DNA of 50,132 nt from the IMG/VR virus record IMGVR_UViG_3300036884_000045, positions 1-50,132 of that record; one strand, given 5' to 3'. Below are positions 1-8,028 of the stretch, one piece after another. The stretch is from a virus. The stretch's first letter is position 1, and the number at the start of each line of letters is the position of its first letter. Position numbers and translations under genes: made by a program. The notes under the pieces are model-generated. The model was not told where the DNA came from. It searched no databases and worked only from the letters and a program-made list of their open reading frames with translations.

Positions 1-111
1 TATGAATTTAAGCCAGAGGACAGGAAGGAAATTCCCGCACAGGTGAAGATTGAGCCGGCACAATTTGTCCCCGTTAATAAATCAAAGAGTAAATTCCAGG
101 TTGTAAAATAA
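1..111 (+). CDS. 3' end of small coiled-coil head-region protein (partial)
   Basis: The reading frame is open from base 1 to TAA at 109-111 and corresponds to the last 36 codons of the complete gene at 39943-40164. It is cut by the window edge. The downstream MuF gene starts directly after the stop codon. Function unknown; see the complete copy. Confidence 0.85.
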   Translation, partial: YEFKPEDRKEIPAQVKIEPAQFVPVNKSKSKFQVVK

Positions 112-1104
112 TTGCCCTCCCAAGAATCCATAGCGTTATCGAAACTTACAACTGATAAAATCAATTCCCTGTTATTATTAAGGGACGAAACAGCAGATAA
201 GCAATACCTTGCATGGGAGAATGAACTACTTAATACTTACAAACGTTCCTTAATTGCAATCAAAGATCAAATCCGTTCTATGTATGAAAAATATGGGGAA
301 TCGGTTACTTTATCTGATATGCAAAGTTTTAACAGGTTAAAGAATCTTGAAATCCAGATCACCAAAGAGATCAACACACTGAATGCTAATATTACTATCA
401 GAACAAGAAAACAGCTAGGGAATTTCTTTGAATCTAATTATTATCAAACAGGCTTTGCTATTGAATCAGGGCTAGGCATGGATTTAAGTTTCGGTTTACT
501 TAATCCTAAAGTCATTCAGGAAGCTGTTTTGAATCCTTACGATTGGGAAGGGCGTTTGAAGCTATGGAATAATAAACTATTACTGGATATAAAGCAGAAC
601 GTAACGGACGGATTAACTCAGGGGCTTGGATTAGTAAAGACTACTAAAAATATTCAATCCTCTTTTGAAACTAACCTTGGTAAAAGAGCAGCCGATAAGA
701 TTACAAGATCGAATATATTAAGAGTAGTAAGAACCGAGTCTGCATGGGCGCAGGAGATGGGGAATCAGGCGGGGTTCTCACAATTAGAACAAGATGCTTT
801 CGACTTAGGTTTTGAAACTTCCAAAGTTTGGGATGCCGTACTTGATTCCCGCACACATCCGAATCATGGTGATATGGATGGGAAAGAAGCTGATAAAGAT
901 GGCATGTTTCATTTTACTACTATGGATGGGAATATGATCCTTGTTAAAGGGCCAAAGTTAATGAGTGGCCCTGATCGAATTAATTGTAGATGTGAAGATC
1001 GCATTCAGATTAAAGGCTTAGAGCCATCCGTAAGAAGGGATAACGAAAATAAAACAGTAATTAAATATACGACTTACGATAATTGGAAGGAAACATTAAA
1101 ATGA
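112..1104 (+). CDS. MuF-like minor head protein, intein-free allele
   Basis: A 330-residue protein of the phage Mu gpF / SPP1 gp7 head morphogenesis family, which are minor capsid proteins found next to the portal. The N-terminal half is helical. The C-terminal MuF domain has RTES near residue 210, a W-D-x-x-L-D-S-R-T-x-P-x-H motif near 245-257, and the conserved N-C-R-C near 295-300. The start is TTG directly after the previous stop codon. It is about 88% identical (41 differences counted by hand in 330 residues) to the extein of the copy at 40165, and differences concentrate in the last third. This allele departs from the usual family residues at RTES-A-W (usually R-A) and RT-H-P (usually RTRP). 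No intein is present. Confidence 0.85.
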   Translation: MPSQESIALSKLTTDKINSLLLLRDETADKQYLAWENELLNTYKRSLIAIKDQIRSMYEKYGESVTLSDMQSFNRLKNLEIQITKEINTLNANITIRTRKQLGNFFESNYYQTGFAIESGLGMDLSFGLLNPKVIQEAVLNPYDWEGRLKLWNNKLLLDIKQNVTDGLTQGLGLVKTTKNIQSSFETNLGKRAADKITRSNILRVVRTESAWAQEMGNQAGFSQLEQDAFDLGFETSKVWDAVLDSRTHPNHGDMDGKEADKDGMFHFTTMDGNMILVKGPKLMSGPDRINCRCEDRIQIKGLEPSVRRDNENKTVIKYTTYDNWKETLK

Positions 1105-1331
1105 TAGATCGTAAAATTGAATCCTTAACATTCCCCGTATTAAGACAAATGAATCTCATAAACGAGAAGGAGTTGAGGGATTTGTTTATCGTTAATGATT
1201 TCAAGGAGATGAGAGCAGAAGGGTTAACCGTTGAGGCGATAATTGAGATATGTTCACAAAAGAAATATAATAACCAGTATCTATCAAAATATATGATTAG
1301 GTATATTATTTATAAAAAGGGGTTATCGTGA
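1101..1331 (+). CDS. Hypothetical 76-residue protein downstream of MuF
   Basis: Unrecognised. The ATG at 1101 overlaps the MuF stop codon as ATGA and has AAGGAAA upstream, so translational coupling is likely. An earlier in-frame start at 1083 is TTG here but ATG in the right copy (42156), because the divergent tract ends exactly at that base. I prefer 1101. The protein is charged and predicted helical, and ends in a K-Y-M-I-R-Y-I-I-Y stretch. Its 3' end overlaps the convergent minus-strand gene at 1310-1468. Confidence 0.6.
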   Translation: MIDRKIESLTFPVLRQMNLINEKELRDLFIVNDFKEMRAEGLTVEAIIEICSQKKYNNQYLSKYMIRYIIYKKGLS

Positions 1332-1468
1332 CAAATTCTTTGTTGATAATCTCTCATATAATCTAACAGGCTACAGCTCCAAAGCCATTTAGACATTTGA
1401 TAAGAGATTGCTTTTGCCCTCCTTATATTTTTGCCATTAAACTTCCTCTTCTTTATCCTAGCCTTCAT
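1310..1468 (-). CDS. Basic 52-residue protein, last gene of reverse cassette
   Basis: Unrecognised. The ATG at 1468 overlaps the TGA of the upstream reverse gene (ATGA), and AAGGAGAAG lies just before it, the best Shine-Dalgarno in this cassette. The first 20 residues are very rich in Lys and Arg, followed by a Trp/Cys/Leu-containing segment, so nucleic-acid binding is possible but not shown. It runs opposite to the surrounding head operon and overlaps the end of the + strand gene at 1101-1331 by about 20 bp. Confidence 0.5.
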   Translation of the reverse strand: MKARIKKRKFNGKNIRRAKAISYQMSKWLWSCSLLDYMRDYQQRICHDNPFL

Positions 1469-1623
1469 TTCTTCTCCTTAATCAGTTTCATTACAAAATC
1501 AGCAAGTCCCATAGCTCCCCTGGATAAGTTTATCAGATCAAACTCTTTAGAAGTTACCCGGAATTGTATTTGACAATCACGTCCGCCCTTGTGAGGGGTG
1601 ATTATGCGTTTAATCTTTTCCAT
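1465..1623 (-). CDS. Ribbon-helix-helix-like small regulator (reverse cassette)
   Basis: A 52-residue protein with the size and layout of Arc/MetJ-type ribbon-helix-helix DNA-binding proteins: a basic N-terminus, one polar beta-strand-like segment (Q-I-Q-F-R-V-T-S near residues 20-27), then two short helices. It resembles in plan the small protein at 21558-21722. The ATG at 1623 lies inside the end of the upstream reverse gene. The palindromes at 1872-1889 and 1906-1922 near the cassette promoter make autoregulation a reasonable guess. The family is inferred from pattern only. Confidence 0.45.
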   Translation of the reverse strand: MEKIKRIITPHKGGRDCQIQFRVTSKEFDLINLSRGAMGLADFVMKLIKEKK

Positions 1624-1834
1624 ATTCTTTTGTATAAAACTTAAATTCAAGTATAATCGTTTCAAATTCATCCGGTTTTCTTGGATTAAAAATCGGATAT
1701 AAATCAAAATAAAAGAATTTCGTTAAAATAAAACGCACTAACTTAAACAACAGTCCCTTACATAATACTTGCGCCTTGTTATATTTATAATCGCCACTAA
1801 AATATGTGTGGGAACCCAAAATTTGTCCTTCCAT
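1610..1834 (-). CDS. Hypothetical 74-residue protein, first gene of reverse cassette
   Basis: Unrecognised. The start at 1834 is preceded by AGAGGAAGG and lies 37 bp downstream of a sigma70-like -10 box on the same strand. The protein is rich in Phe and Lys, with a hydrophobic middle (residues about 28-48). It overlaps the next reverse gene by 14 bp, as expected for a compact operon. The position opposite the head operon suggests an independently expressed accessory cassette. Confidence 0.45.
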   Translation of the reverse strand: MEGQILGSHTYFSGDYKYNKAQVLCKGLLFKLVRFILTKFFYFDLYPIFNPRKPDEFETIILEFKFYTKEYGKD

Positions 1835-1870
1835 CGTCCTTCCTCTATAATTGTTTTTAATCCTACTTTT

Positions 1871-1922
1871 AATATACGAGAATGTATATCTAAAATCAAT
1901 AGACTTTCTAAAATTATTAGAA
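1871..1922 (-). promoter_or_regulatory. Reverse-strand promoter with two palindromes
   Basis: On the minus strand, TTGATT (1899-1894) and TATATT (1876-1871) are separated by exactly 17 bp. The palindrome ATATAC-N6-GTATAT (1872-1889) covers the -10 box and spacer. A second palindrome, TTCTAA-N5-TTAGAA (1906-1922), sits just upstream of the -35 box. Both are plausible operators, possibly for the small ribbon-helix-helix-like protein encoded downstream. I see no other feature between 1923 and the scaffold gene at 2049. Confidence 0.55.
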
Positions 1923-2048
1923 TGATTTTATATAACCAAACACTTATTCTTTCGGTGTCGATATTTAGTATTTCCACGACAACAAAGGAAAGAGATTACG
2001 AAGAGAGAACTTCAACAAACACAGTCAAATCTAAACCATAAGGAATAT

Positions 2049-2693
2049 ATGGAAAAATTAACAAGTTTACCTACACCTGAATTATTTGCTTCAACTTACA
2101 AAGATCAAATCTTATATGTTGCTAAAGCAGATGAAAATGTCATTGTTGATAATAATGGCAAGTATATGCCAGTCGATAAGCATAACGCTGAAATGACAGC
2201 AAAGAAACTTGAAATAGAAAACCTCAAATCTCAAAAAGACTCTACAGATGCTGAATTAACGAAGCTGAAAAAAGAGTTTAAGGATGTTGAGGGGTTTTCA
2301 GATGCCATTAAAAAACTACAGACAGAGAATGCCGAAAAAGATAAAGTTCTCGAATCAACTAAGAAATCTTATACCATCAAAGAAGCGGTAAAAGATGCTT
2401 ATAGAGATTTAGGCGTTAATGCAGAATACTTGGATTATGTAATAGGTAAGGAAAACCCCGAACTCGAAAAGGTGGAACTGAAAGAAGGTAAATTTGTGAT
2501 CGACACCGAAAAAGTTAAAACATTAAAAGAAAAATATAAAGCAGTAATCGGTATTACTACTGTTAAGGGCTTTACGCCTGATAATGGCAATATCGATACT
2601 TCCGGTGATGCTGAATTTAAGAAATACAACGTCACTCAACAAATTGAATTAAAGAAAAAAGACCCGGAAACATATAAACGAGTTTTCGGATAG
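2049..2693 (+). CDS. Capsid scaffold protein (GP20-like)
   Basis: A 214-residue, highly charged protein with a long coiled coil (residues about 55-110). It lies immediately before the major capsid gene, where scaffolding proteins of the GP20-like kind sit. A scaffold guides assembly of capsid subunits into the procapsid and then leaves. The C-terminus is Lys-rich (V-T-Q-Q-I-E-L-K-K-K-D-P), fitting the capsid-binding end of known scaffolds. AAGGAATAT precedes the ATG. The assignment rests on position and composition. Confidence 0.75.
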   Translation: MEKLTSLPTPELFASTYKDQILYVAKADENVIVDNNGKYMPVDKHNAEMTAKKLEIENLKSQKDSTDAELTKLKKEFKDVEGFSDAIKKLQTENAEKDKVLESTKKSYTIKEAVKDAYRDLGVNAEYLDYVIGKENPELEKVELKEGKFVIDTEKVKTLKEKYKAVIGITTVKGFTPDNGNIDTSGDAEFKKYNVTQQIELKKKDPETYKRVFG

Positions 2694-2706
2694 GAGATAA
2701 AATTTC

Positions 2707-3735
2707 ATGGCACTTCAAGCAACGGCAATTACCAATATTTATGAACCAACAATATGGTCTAAATATTTCATAGAACTTACTACTCAAAAATCATTACTTA
2801 TTCAATCAGGTATAGCGGGCACAGACCTGGAACTAACAGCGGCAGCCAACGAGGGCGGACGTGTTGTTAATATGCCTTTCTGGGATGATCTTCCACATGA
2901 TACAGGTTCAACAACCAGATCAAAGGTCGCAACCGATACAGATGATGAAATCACACCGGCCGGAATTACATCCAATGAAGATATAGCAGTTAAAGAATTT
3001 AGAACACAGGATTTCCAGGTTGCCCCGATAGTCAAATATGTGGCTGGTGACGATCCTGCAAATGTAATAGTTCAAAGATATGCAACATGGTGGAATAAAG
3101 AAGAGCAAAGACTTCTTCTACTTAAATTAACAGGTGCTTTCCTTAATTCAACCATTTACGGAAACTTACAGAATGATATTTCCACAGGTGCACCTACAAC
3201 TAATGCAGCTAATCTAATTTCAACAGATGCAATTCTTGATACCCAGTTTCTTTTAGGCGATGCTTATGAGAAATTGACCGGTATTATAATGCACTCAGTA
3301 GTTTTCAAAAGATTAGCTAAACTTGATTTGATTGATAACTTACCTGAGTCACAGCAAAGTCCATTGATTATGCCAACCTATCAGGGGAAGAAAATCCTTG
3401 TTGATGACGGTATGACTGTATATGATGGTACTACTTACAAAAAGTATTATACTTATTTATTCGGACAGGGAGCAATCGGAAGGGTAGATATACCTCTTCA
3501 ATCCGGCGATCCCGAACTTGAATTATTCAGAAATCCTAAAGCTGGCGTTGGTGCTGGTATGTTGGATATAATTTCAAGACGTTATTTCATTTTACACCTT
3601 AGAGGAATCAAGTATTATGATTCTAATATGGCTGGTGTTTCTCCCTCAGATGCTGAGTTAGTTGATCCTACAAATTATACTCAGGTTTATTTAACCAAGA
3701 ATATAAGAATCGCACGTTTGGTCACAAACGGGTAA
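2707..3735 (+). CDS. Major capsid protein (HK97 fold, Gp13-like)
   Basis: A 342-residue protein with features of the Gp13-like HK97-fold capsid family: an N-terminal region with I-Y-E-P-T-I-W, a V-V-N-M-P-F-W-D-D-L segment near residues 57-66, and a C-terminal domain with Y-F-I-L-H-L-R-G-I-K near 298-307. It would form the icosahedral shell. It starts 13 bp after the scaffold stop codon with TAGGAGATAAAA upstream, a strong ribosome binding site. It has fewer charged runs and more even codon use than its neighbours, as expected for a highly expressed gene. Confidence 0.88.
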   Translation: MALQATAITNIYEPTIWSKYFIELTTQKSLLIQSGIAGTDLELTAAANEGGRVVNMPFWDDLPHDTGSTTRSKVATDTDDEITPAGITSNEDIAVKEFRTQDFQVAPIVKYVAGDDPANVIVQRYATWWNKEEQRLLLLKLTGAFLNSTIYGNLQNDISTGAPTTNAANLISTDAILDTQFLLGDAYEKLTGIIMHSVVFKRLAKLDLIDNLPESQQSPLIMPTYQGKKILVDDGMTVYDGTTYKKYYTYLFGQGAIGRVDIPLQSGDPELELFRNPKAGVGAGMLDIISRRYFILHLRGIKYYDSNMAGVSPSDAELVDPTNYTQVYLTKNIRIARLVTNG

Positions 3736-3748
3736 TTCAAACATTTAT

Positions 3749-3768
3749 GGGGTTGCATAAGCGACCCC
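3749..3768 (+). other. Hairpin after the capsid gene
   Basis: GGGGTTGC and GCGACCCC form an 8-bp stem with one G-U pair around an ATAA loop. Only AAATTT follows rather than a T-run, so it is a poor intrinsic terminator. It may protect or partly attenuate the capsid transcript. Confidence 0.45.
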
Positions 3769-3795
3769 AAATTTAATATTAAAGGAAAAATAAAC

Positions 3796-4230
3796 ATGGA
3801 AAAATCATTTAGTAGTATTGTAAATAAAGAAAAGCATGGATTAGGCGGAGTTGTTAAAACTCTCGCTTCTGCTTTTTCTGGCGATCTTGTTTTCGTAGTT
3901 AGTCCCGCAACCGTTACACCCGCCCCGAGGTCAACAGCATGGACAAGAACCGTAAAGGTTTATCTTAAAAATGCAGCTGGCGATATTCATACTTGGTTTA
4001 GCAAGGCCATTGCTACGGGTGTTTCTATTGCAGATACCTCAACGGCCGGAGCCGCTACTATTCCGAGTACAACCCTTACCTTTATCGAGGGCGTGGCCAC
4101 CGTGGTGGTTAGCGGAGACGCACAGGCATGGCTTAATACAGAGACTGATACTTTGACGGTTCCACAAGCGACCATCTTGGGTTATACGGTGGCAGCGAAA
4201 ACAAGTGTAGAAACCTTTACAACTCCTTAA
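3796..4230 (+). CDS. Probable capsid decoration or Ig-like structural protein
   Basis: Unrecognised 144-residue protein. After about 30 residues it is rich in Thr, Ala and Val with alternating beta-strand patterns, consistent with one immunoglobulin-like domain; head decoration proteins often sit directly after the capsid gene. Codon use is noticeably richer in G and C than its neighbours (many GCC, ACC and GTG codons), which hints at a different origin. No enzymatic motif is seen. Confidence 0.5.
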   Translation: MEKSFSSIVNKEKHGLGGVVKTLASAFSGDLVFVVSPATVTPAPRSTAWTRTVKVYLKNAAGDIHTWFSKAIATGVSIADTSTAGAATIPSTTLTFIEGVATVVVSGDAQAWLNTETDTLTVPQATILGYTVAAKTSVETFTTP

Positions 4231-4245
4231 TCCAAAGGATTATAA

Positions 4246-4533
4246 ATGATAACCTTTGAATTATTCGGGATTGTAAAATCTAAAGGTAAAACTATAGCCG
4301 TTGGTGACAGCGGCTTATTTTCTACCGATAATAATAAAGTCATATCTAAATTAGATCAACTCGGATTCAAAAGAATCGAATCAATCACTCTTGAAACAAG
4401 CGAAAAAAAAGAGTCCGAGTTGGTCCTTAAATCAGAACTTGAAGTGCCAAAAGGTGTAACGTTTCCTATAGAAATGAAAATACCCGATGCACATAATAAA
4501 CCCATTAAAAAACCGAAAGGTAAGAAGAAATGA
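4246..4533 (+). CDS. Hypothetical 95-residue head-region protein
   Basis: Unrecognised. A small mixed alpha/beta protein with an acidic middle and a strongly basic tail ending in K-P-K-G-K-K-K. AAAGGATTATAA precedes the ATG, and the stop codon overlaps the next start (ATGA). The position between capsid and neck genes suggests a structural or assembly role. Confidence 0.55.
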   Translation: MITFELFGIVKSKGKTIAVGDSGLFSTDNNKVISKLDQLGFKRIESITLETSEKKESELVLKSELEVPKGVTFPIEMKIPDAHNKPIKKPKGKKK

Positions 4534-5396
4534 AAAAGATAATATTTGCAATTTTAGTTTTAATTGGCTCGGTTATTGTAATGGGACAGGACAGGACAGT
4601 ATTACCGAACACTCCTTTTTATAAAGATACCCTATCGGCAAGCAGAGATACAATAGATGTTCTATTCTCTGATTATGGAGATAAAGAAACATTTACCTTT
4701 ACAGCCTACACCACTACAGGAACGGACACAGTTTTAATTTATACCAAGTCCTTAGATGGTACTATCTGGGTAAGTAAGGCTTCTTTTGCAATTACCACTA
4801 CTCCGGTTGAATATGGGATAGATGATCCGGAACCTACTGCAATAAGAGTTATAAGCACAAGTAACGATGCCTCGACTACCGTATTTGTATTGGCAGGTAA
4901 GAAAGGTTTAATAAATGATTATGGAGAAACTTCAACCACTACAGTAACGATAGATCCCCCAACAGGTGGATTTGCTACAAATAATAAACTTGATTCTGCT
5001 GTAACCATATTAAAGGCACCCCTTGACACAACCGGCAATTATGCAAGGAGTATAATCAAGGCTGATTTGGATAGTCTTAACGTTGTGAATATTTGTTTAG
5101 TAGATTCTGCTAAAGGCGACACCCTTACAACTGCAGGACTTATACATCAGATAAATATTGCATCATTAGGAATATTGCATTGGTACATATACACCCTCTA
5201 CTCTGATAGTGGGTATTATCATAAGGCTACTAAATGGGGTGGAAATGTTTTTGCAAGTTTACCCCCTGTGATGCCAGCATTGGGTAGCTTTACATCTGAA
5301 AAATTAGATCCTGCACAATTCATTTATGTTGATTATTTGAAAAGCGGAATTCATAATGGCAGCCAAATAATATATGTACAAATACAAGGAAGATAG
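4530..5396 (+). CDS. Signal-peptide protein in the head operon
   Basis: A 288-residue protein with a clear Sec signal peptide (M-K-K then a hydrophobic core to about residue 18, predicted cleavage before Gln-20). The mature part is rich in Thr, Ser and Asp and looks beta-structured. Function unknown; it could be a surface-displayed or envelope-acting protein made late in infection. A secretion signal is unusual within a phage head gene cluster. The ATGA overlap with the previous gene supports the start. Three signal-peptide genes follow in a row. Confidence 0.65.
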   Translation: MKKIIFAILVLIGSVIVMGQDRTVLPNTPFYKDTLSASRDTIDVLFSDYGDKETFTFTAYTTTGTDTVLIYTKSLDGTIWVSKASFAITTTPVEYGIDDPEPTAIRVISTSNDASTTVFVLAGKKGLINDYGETSTTTVTIDPPTGGFATNNKLDSAVTILKAPLDTTGNYARSIIKADLDSLNVVNICLVDSAKGDTLTTAGLIHQINIASLGILHWYIYTLYSDSGYYHKATKWGGNVFASLPPVMPALGSFTSEKLDPAQFIYVDYLKSGIHNGSQIIYVQIQGR

Positions 5397-5400
5397 TAAT

Positions 5401-6537
5401 ATGAAAAATATAATTTTATTTGTAATGTTATTGAGTGGTCTTTTATTTGCACAAACAACACCAAGTGGATATACTGCCAATATCCATTTAAGAAAATGGG
5501 CTGATGGTGCGATACACCCATCGGGCGATAGTCTCAATGCTAATTTAGATGGTATCGATACTCTTTTAGGAAAGCATAGTAATGCTGTTTTAATTAAATC
5601 AGATAGAACAATTCATAGATATTCTACACTAAAATTAGCTGTTGCTGATGCTGATTCAGGAAGTGTTATTACATTATATCAGGGAGTTTACTCTGATTCC
5701 GTAACTGTTACAACACAAGGAATAACCATTAAGGGCATTTCAAAGGAATCTGTTTTAATTACGGGAGCACTATATATAACTGCTTCTTTTGGAGAATTAT
5801 CAAATGTTAAAATATCTGGAAACTTAACTTTTATAGGACAAATTTCTACTGCTTGTTATGTAGTTAATGATTGTAGACTTGAAAATAATGTAAATGTAGG
5901 ATTAGCAGGGATAGCAATAGCGAGCGATGTTGAGTTTAATAATTGTTATTTAGGTTCTGATGCTTCAACTTGGGCTGGAAGTTCAAAAACTTTTTATTTT
6001 AATACATCTATACAAAGAGCAATTTACTTTCACTGCTGTTACAGTTTCGCATGGCATGATAGTCAAGCATTTATTCTTAATGCATACTCACGAGTTGATT
6101 TACAAACATGTGATCTTGCTCTCTATGGTGTATATTTTACCGGAGGTACCGGCTATACTGTTCCAATACCAGAATTGGATGCGAATGGTGGGAGATTTCA
6201 GACTACTACTGGTGGGTATTCTAATAGTGGTTATTGTGTGATGGTTGCCAGAAATTGTGCATTTGGGTTTTCAAGCACAATTACTTTGAGCAATCATTTT
6301 CAAATTCAGTTAATGCAGTGTACTATAGCGGCTGGAGCACCCAACTCCACAATAATATGTAATTCTGCTTCTAACAATTTGCAGATAATAATGTGTTATG
6401 GGGTTATAAATTTTAGTAATATAACAGGAAGCGGTTTAGCTAATCTACACATACAAGACTGTATTTTTGGTTTTGCCAAACCGACTGGAATAGCAAATGA
6501 TGATAATAATGTGTGGAACTCTTACGTGGATTATTAA
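5401..6537 (+). CDS. Secreted right-handed beta-helix protein
   Basis: A 378-residue protein: signal peptide (residues 1-18, ending L-F-A before Gln), then a segment resembling phage fibre anchors (L-R-K-W-A-D-G-A-I-H-P near 30-40), then repeated short beta strands typical of pectate-lyase-like right-handed beta-helices (residues about 80-370). Such domains often bind or cut polysaccharide, but no catalytic set is visible. I chose the ATG at 5401 because it has AAGGAAGATAG upstream and begins the signal peptide; a TAC-rich upstream extension is unlikely. Confidence 0.65.
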   Translation: MKNIILFVMLLSGLLFAQTTPSGYTANIHLRKWADGAIHPSGDSLNANLDGIDTLLGKHSNAVLIKSDRTIHRYSTLKLAVADADSGSVITLYQGVYSDSVTVTTQGITIKGISKESVLITGALYITASFGELSNVKISGNLTFIGQISTACYVVNDCRLENNVNVGLAGIAIASDVEFNNCYLGSDASTWAGSSKTFYFNTSIQRAIYFHCCYSFAWHDSQAFILNAYSRVDLQTCDLALYGVYFTGGTGYTVPIPELDANGGRFQTTTGGYSNSGYCVMVARNCAFGFSSTITLSNHFQIQLMQCTIAAGAPNSTIICNSASNNLQIIMCYGVINFSNITGSGLANLHIQDCIFGFAKPTGIANDDNNVWNSYVDY

Positions 6538-6538
6538 C

Positions 6539-7441
6539 ATGAAAACAATAATTTTATTTATAGCATTATTCTCAATATCTATTTATAGCCAATCAGGATA
6601 TGGTTATGATTATGGAAATAATTATGGCGGAATTTCTATTGCTTTTACTGGTTCTGGGATGATACAAATAGGACAAACTGGTGTTCATAGTTTTGGATTA
6701 TCTTTAGATAAAACAGGAATAAACAGAGTACGAAGCTTAATTACTTCTGTTGCTGCACCAATAGTAATAACTTCTGCTAAATCAGTTATTGATTTTGTTT
6801 CAGAAGGTGCAGGCGGAAATGTTACCTCTGATGGTGGTGGAACTATAACAGCAAGGGGACTTGTTTGGGATTATTCAACAAACCCTATGCCCTCTGTAAC
6901 TTCATTTAAGGGAAAGACCATAGAACCGGGTACTACAGGTAGTTTCACAAACACAATGATTGAATTAGATACTACTCACACTTTTCGTTATAGGGCTTAT
7001 GCAACTAATTCGGCAGGTACTTCTTATGGAAATGATTCTACTTTTGCTATTAGAACTAATATACTTATTTATGATGCTTATTTATCAGGAGATGGAACAT
7101 CCATCAATGAAGATAGTCAGTTGGCAAACACTTTGAATTATAGTGGTATGTGGTATTGCGGGGGTGGAGTAATAACAAGTGATGCTTTTTCAGATATGAA
7201 TAATGACAACTATACATTGCAGTCGAATGTTGATGGTGTTGATATAACATTCTCCCCCTCTACAGTTGACCAAGTGCATGGAGATATTGCTATTGTTAGG
7301 CAGTCTTTTACTATCGGCACTTTTTCATTAGCATCAGCTAATATTCCCACTTGTGGAATCTTTGATGCAGACCATGCCCCAGATGATGTTCAAATTGATC
7401 TTAGGGTAATAATCACAAAGAAAGTGCCATATAACCCATGA
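6539..7441 (+). CDS. Secreted Ig/FN3-like repeat protein
   Basis: A 300-residue protein with a signal peptide ending in Y-S before Gln, a Gly/Tyr-rich segment (residues 20-32) and one Bacteroidota-type Ig/FN3-like unit (about 95-175) with T-A-R-G-L-V-W and Y-R-A-Y-A-T-N-S-A-G-T-S-Y-G. These repeats are common in secreted adhesins of Bacteroidota. The same module occurs without a signal peptide at 15384-15788. The start at 6539 is 1 bp after the previous stop codon and is chosen because it opens the signal peptide. Confidence 0.65.
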   Translation: MKTIILFIALFSISIYSQSGYGYDYGNNYGGISIAFTGSGMIQIGQTGVHSFGLSLDKTGINRVRSLITSVAAPIVITSAKSVIDFVSEGAGGNVTSDGGGTITARGLVWDYSTNPMPSVTSFKGKTIEPGTTGSFTNTMIELDTTHTFRYRAYATNSAGTSYGNDSTFAIRTNILIYDAYLSGDGTSINEDSQLANTLNYSGMWYCGGGVITSDAFSDMNNDNYTLQSNVDGVDITFSPSTVDQVHGDIAIVRQSFTIGTFSLASANIPTCGIFDADHAPDDVQIDLRVIITKKVPYNP

Positions 7442-7463
7442 TAAATAAAGCAGGTAAAAGAAA

Positions 7464-8027
7464 TTGAACAAATACATTTGTACACAAGCGGAAGTAAAAG
7501 AACTACTGCAAATAACAGCAACGACATGGGACACCATGATAACGAATTTACTTCCTGTTATTGCAAAACAGATTACCGCTTATTGTAAAAATACATTTGT
7601 GTCTGATAAAGTTAAACTTACTTCATTAGATTTAGTATTTGCCGCAACAGCGAAAACAATTACGGGCGATACCAGCCTTGATAATTTTACAACAGGATAT
7701 TTTTACGCAGACGATGTGATTTTAATTGAAGGCAGTATAAGGAATGACGGGGTTTATGAATTACAAACTGTTTTGAATAATGTACTCACTCTTAAATCTA
7801 CCGATACGATTAAAGATGAGGCTGTAAGCGATTTCATAGTTTCAATCCAAAGAATAGATTACCCGGGCGATCTTAAATTAGCTTTTGCAGATATAGTAAA
7901 ATCATTCATTGATGTTAACAGGGGCGTTCAACATTTCTCTTTAGCAGATTATTCGGTTACTTATTTTAATAGTAATATCTCAGATTTCGCAAAAGGTATA
8001 TTAAATAATTATAGGAGGATATTTTAA
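7464..8027 (+). CDS. Head-tail connector (gp6-like adaptor)
   Basis: A 187-residue protein whose N-terminus (a V-K-E-L-L-Q-I-T stretch, W-D-T-M-I-T-N-L-L, then A-Y-C-K-N-T-F near residue 45) matches the gp6/HK97 gp6-like adaptor pattern, here with an extra beta insert (about 60-110). Adaptors form a ring under the portal. The start is TTG with AGGTAAAAG upstream. The C-terminus is helical (F-A-K-G-I-L-N-N-Y-R-R). Confidence 0.68.
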   Translation: MNKYICTQAEVKELLQITATTWDTMITNLLPVIAKQITAYCKNTFVSDKVKLTSLDLVFAATAKTITGDTSLDNFTTGYFYADDVILIEGSIRNDGVYELQTVLNNVLTLKSTDTIKDEAVSDFIVSIQRIDYPGDLKLAFADIVKSFIDVNRGVQHFSLADYSVTYFNSNISDFAKGILNNYRRIF

Positions 8028-8028
8028 C

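Noticed and set aside
1738-1977. A 79-codon minus-strand frame
   Set aside because: It would start upstream of the promoter boxes and contains them; the 74-codon gene with an AGGAAGG site is the better choice.
1769-2041. A 90-codon + strand frame between MuF and scaffold
   Set aside because: It has no ribosome site, a low-complexity Ile/Ser composition and overlaps the reverse cassette and its promoter; the reverse frames have better signals.
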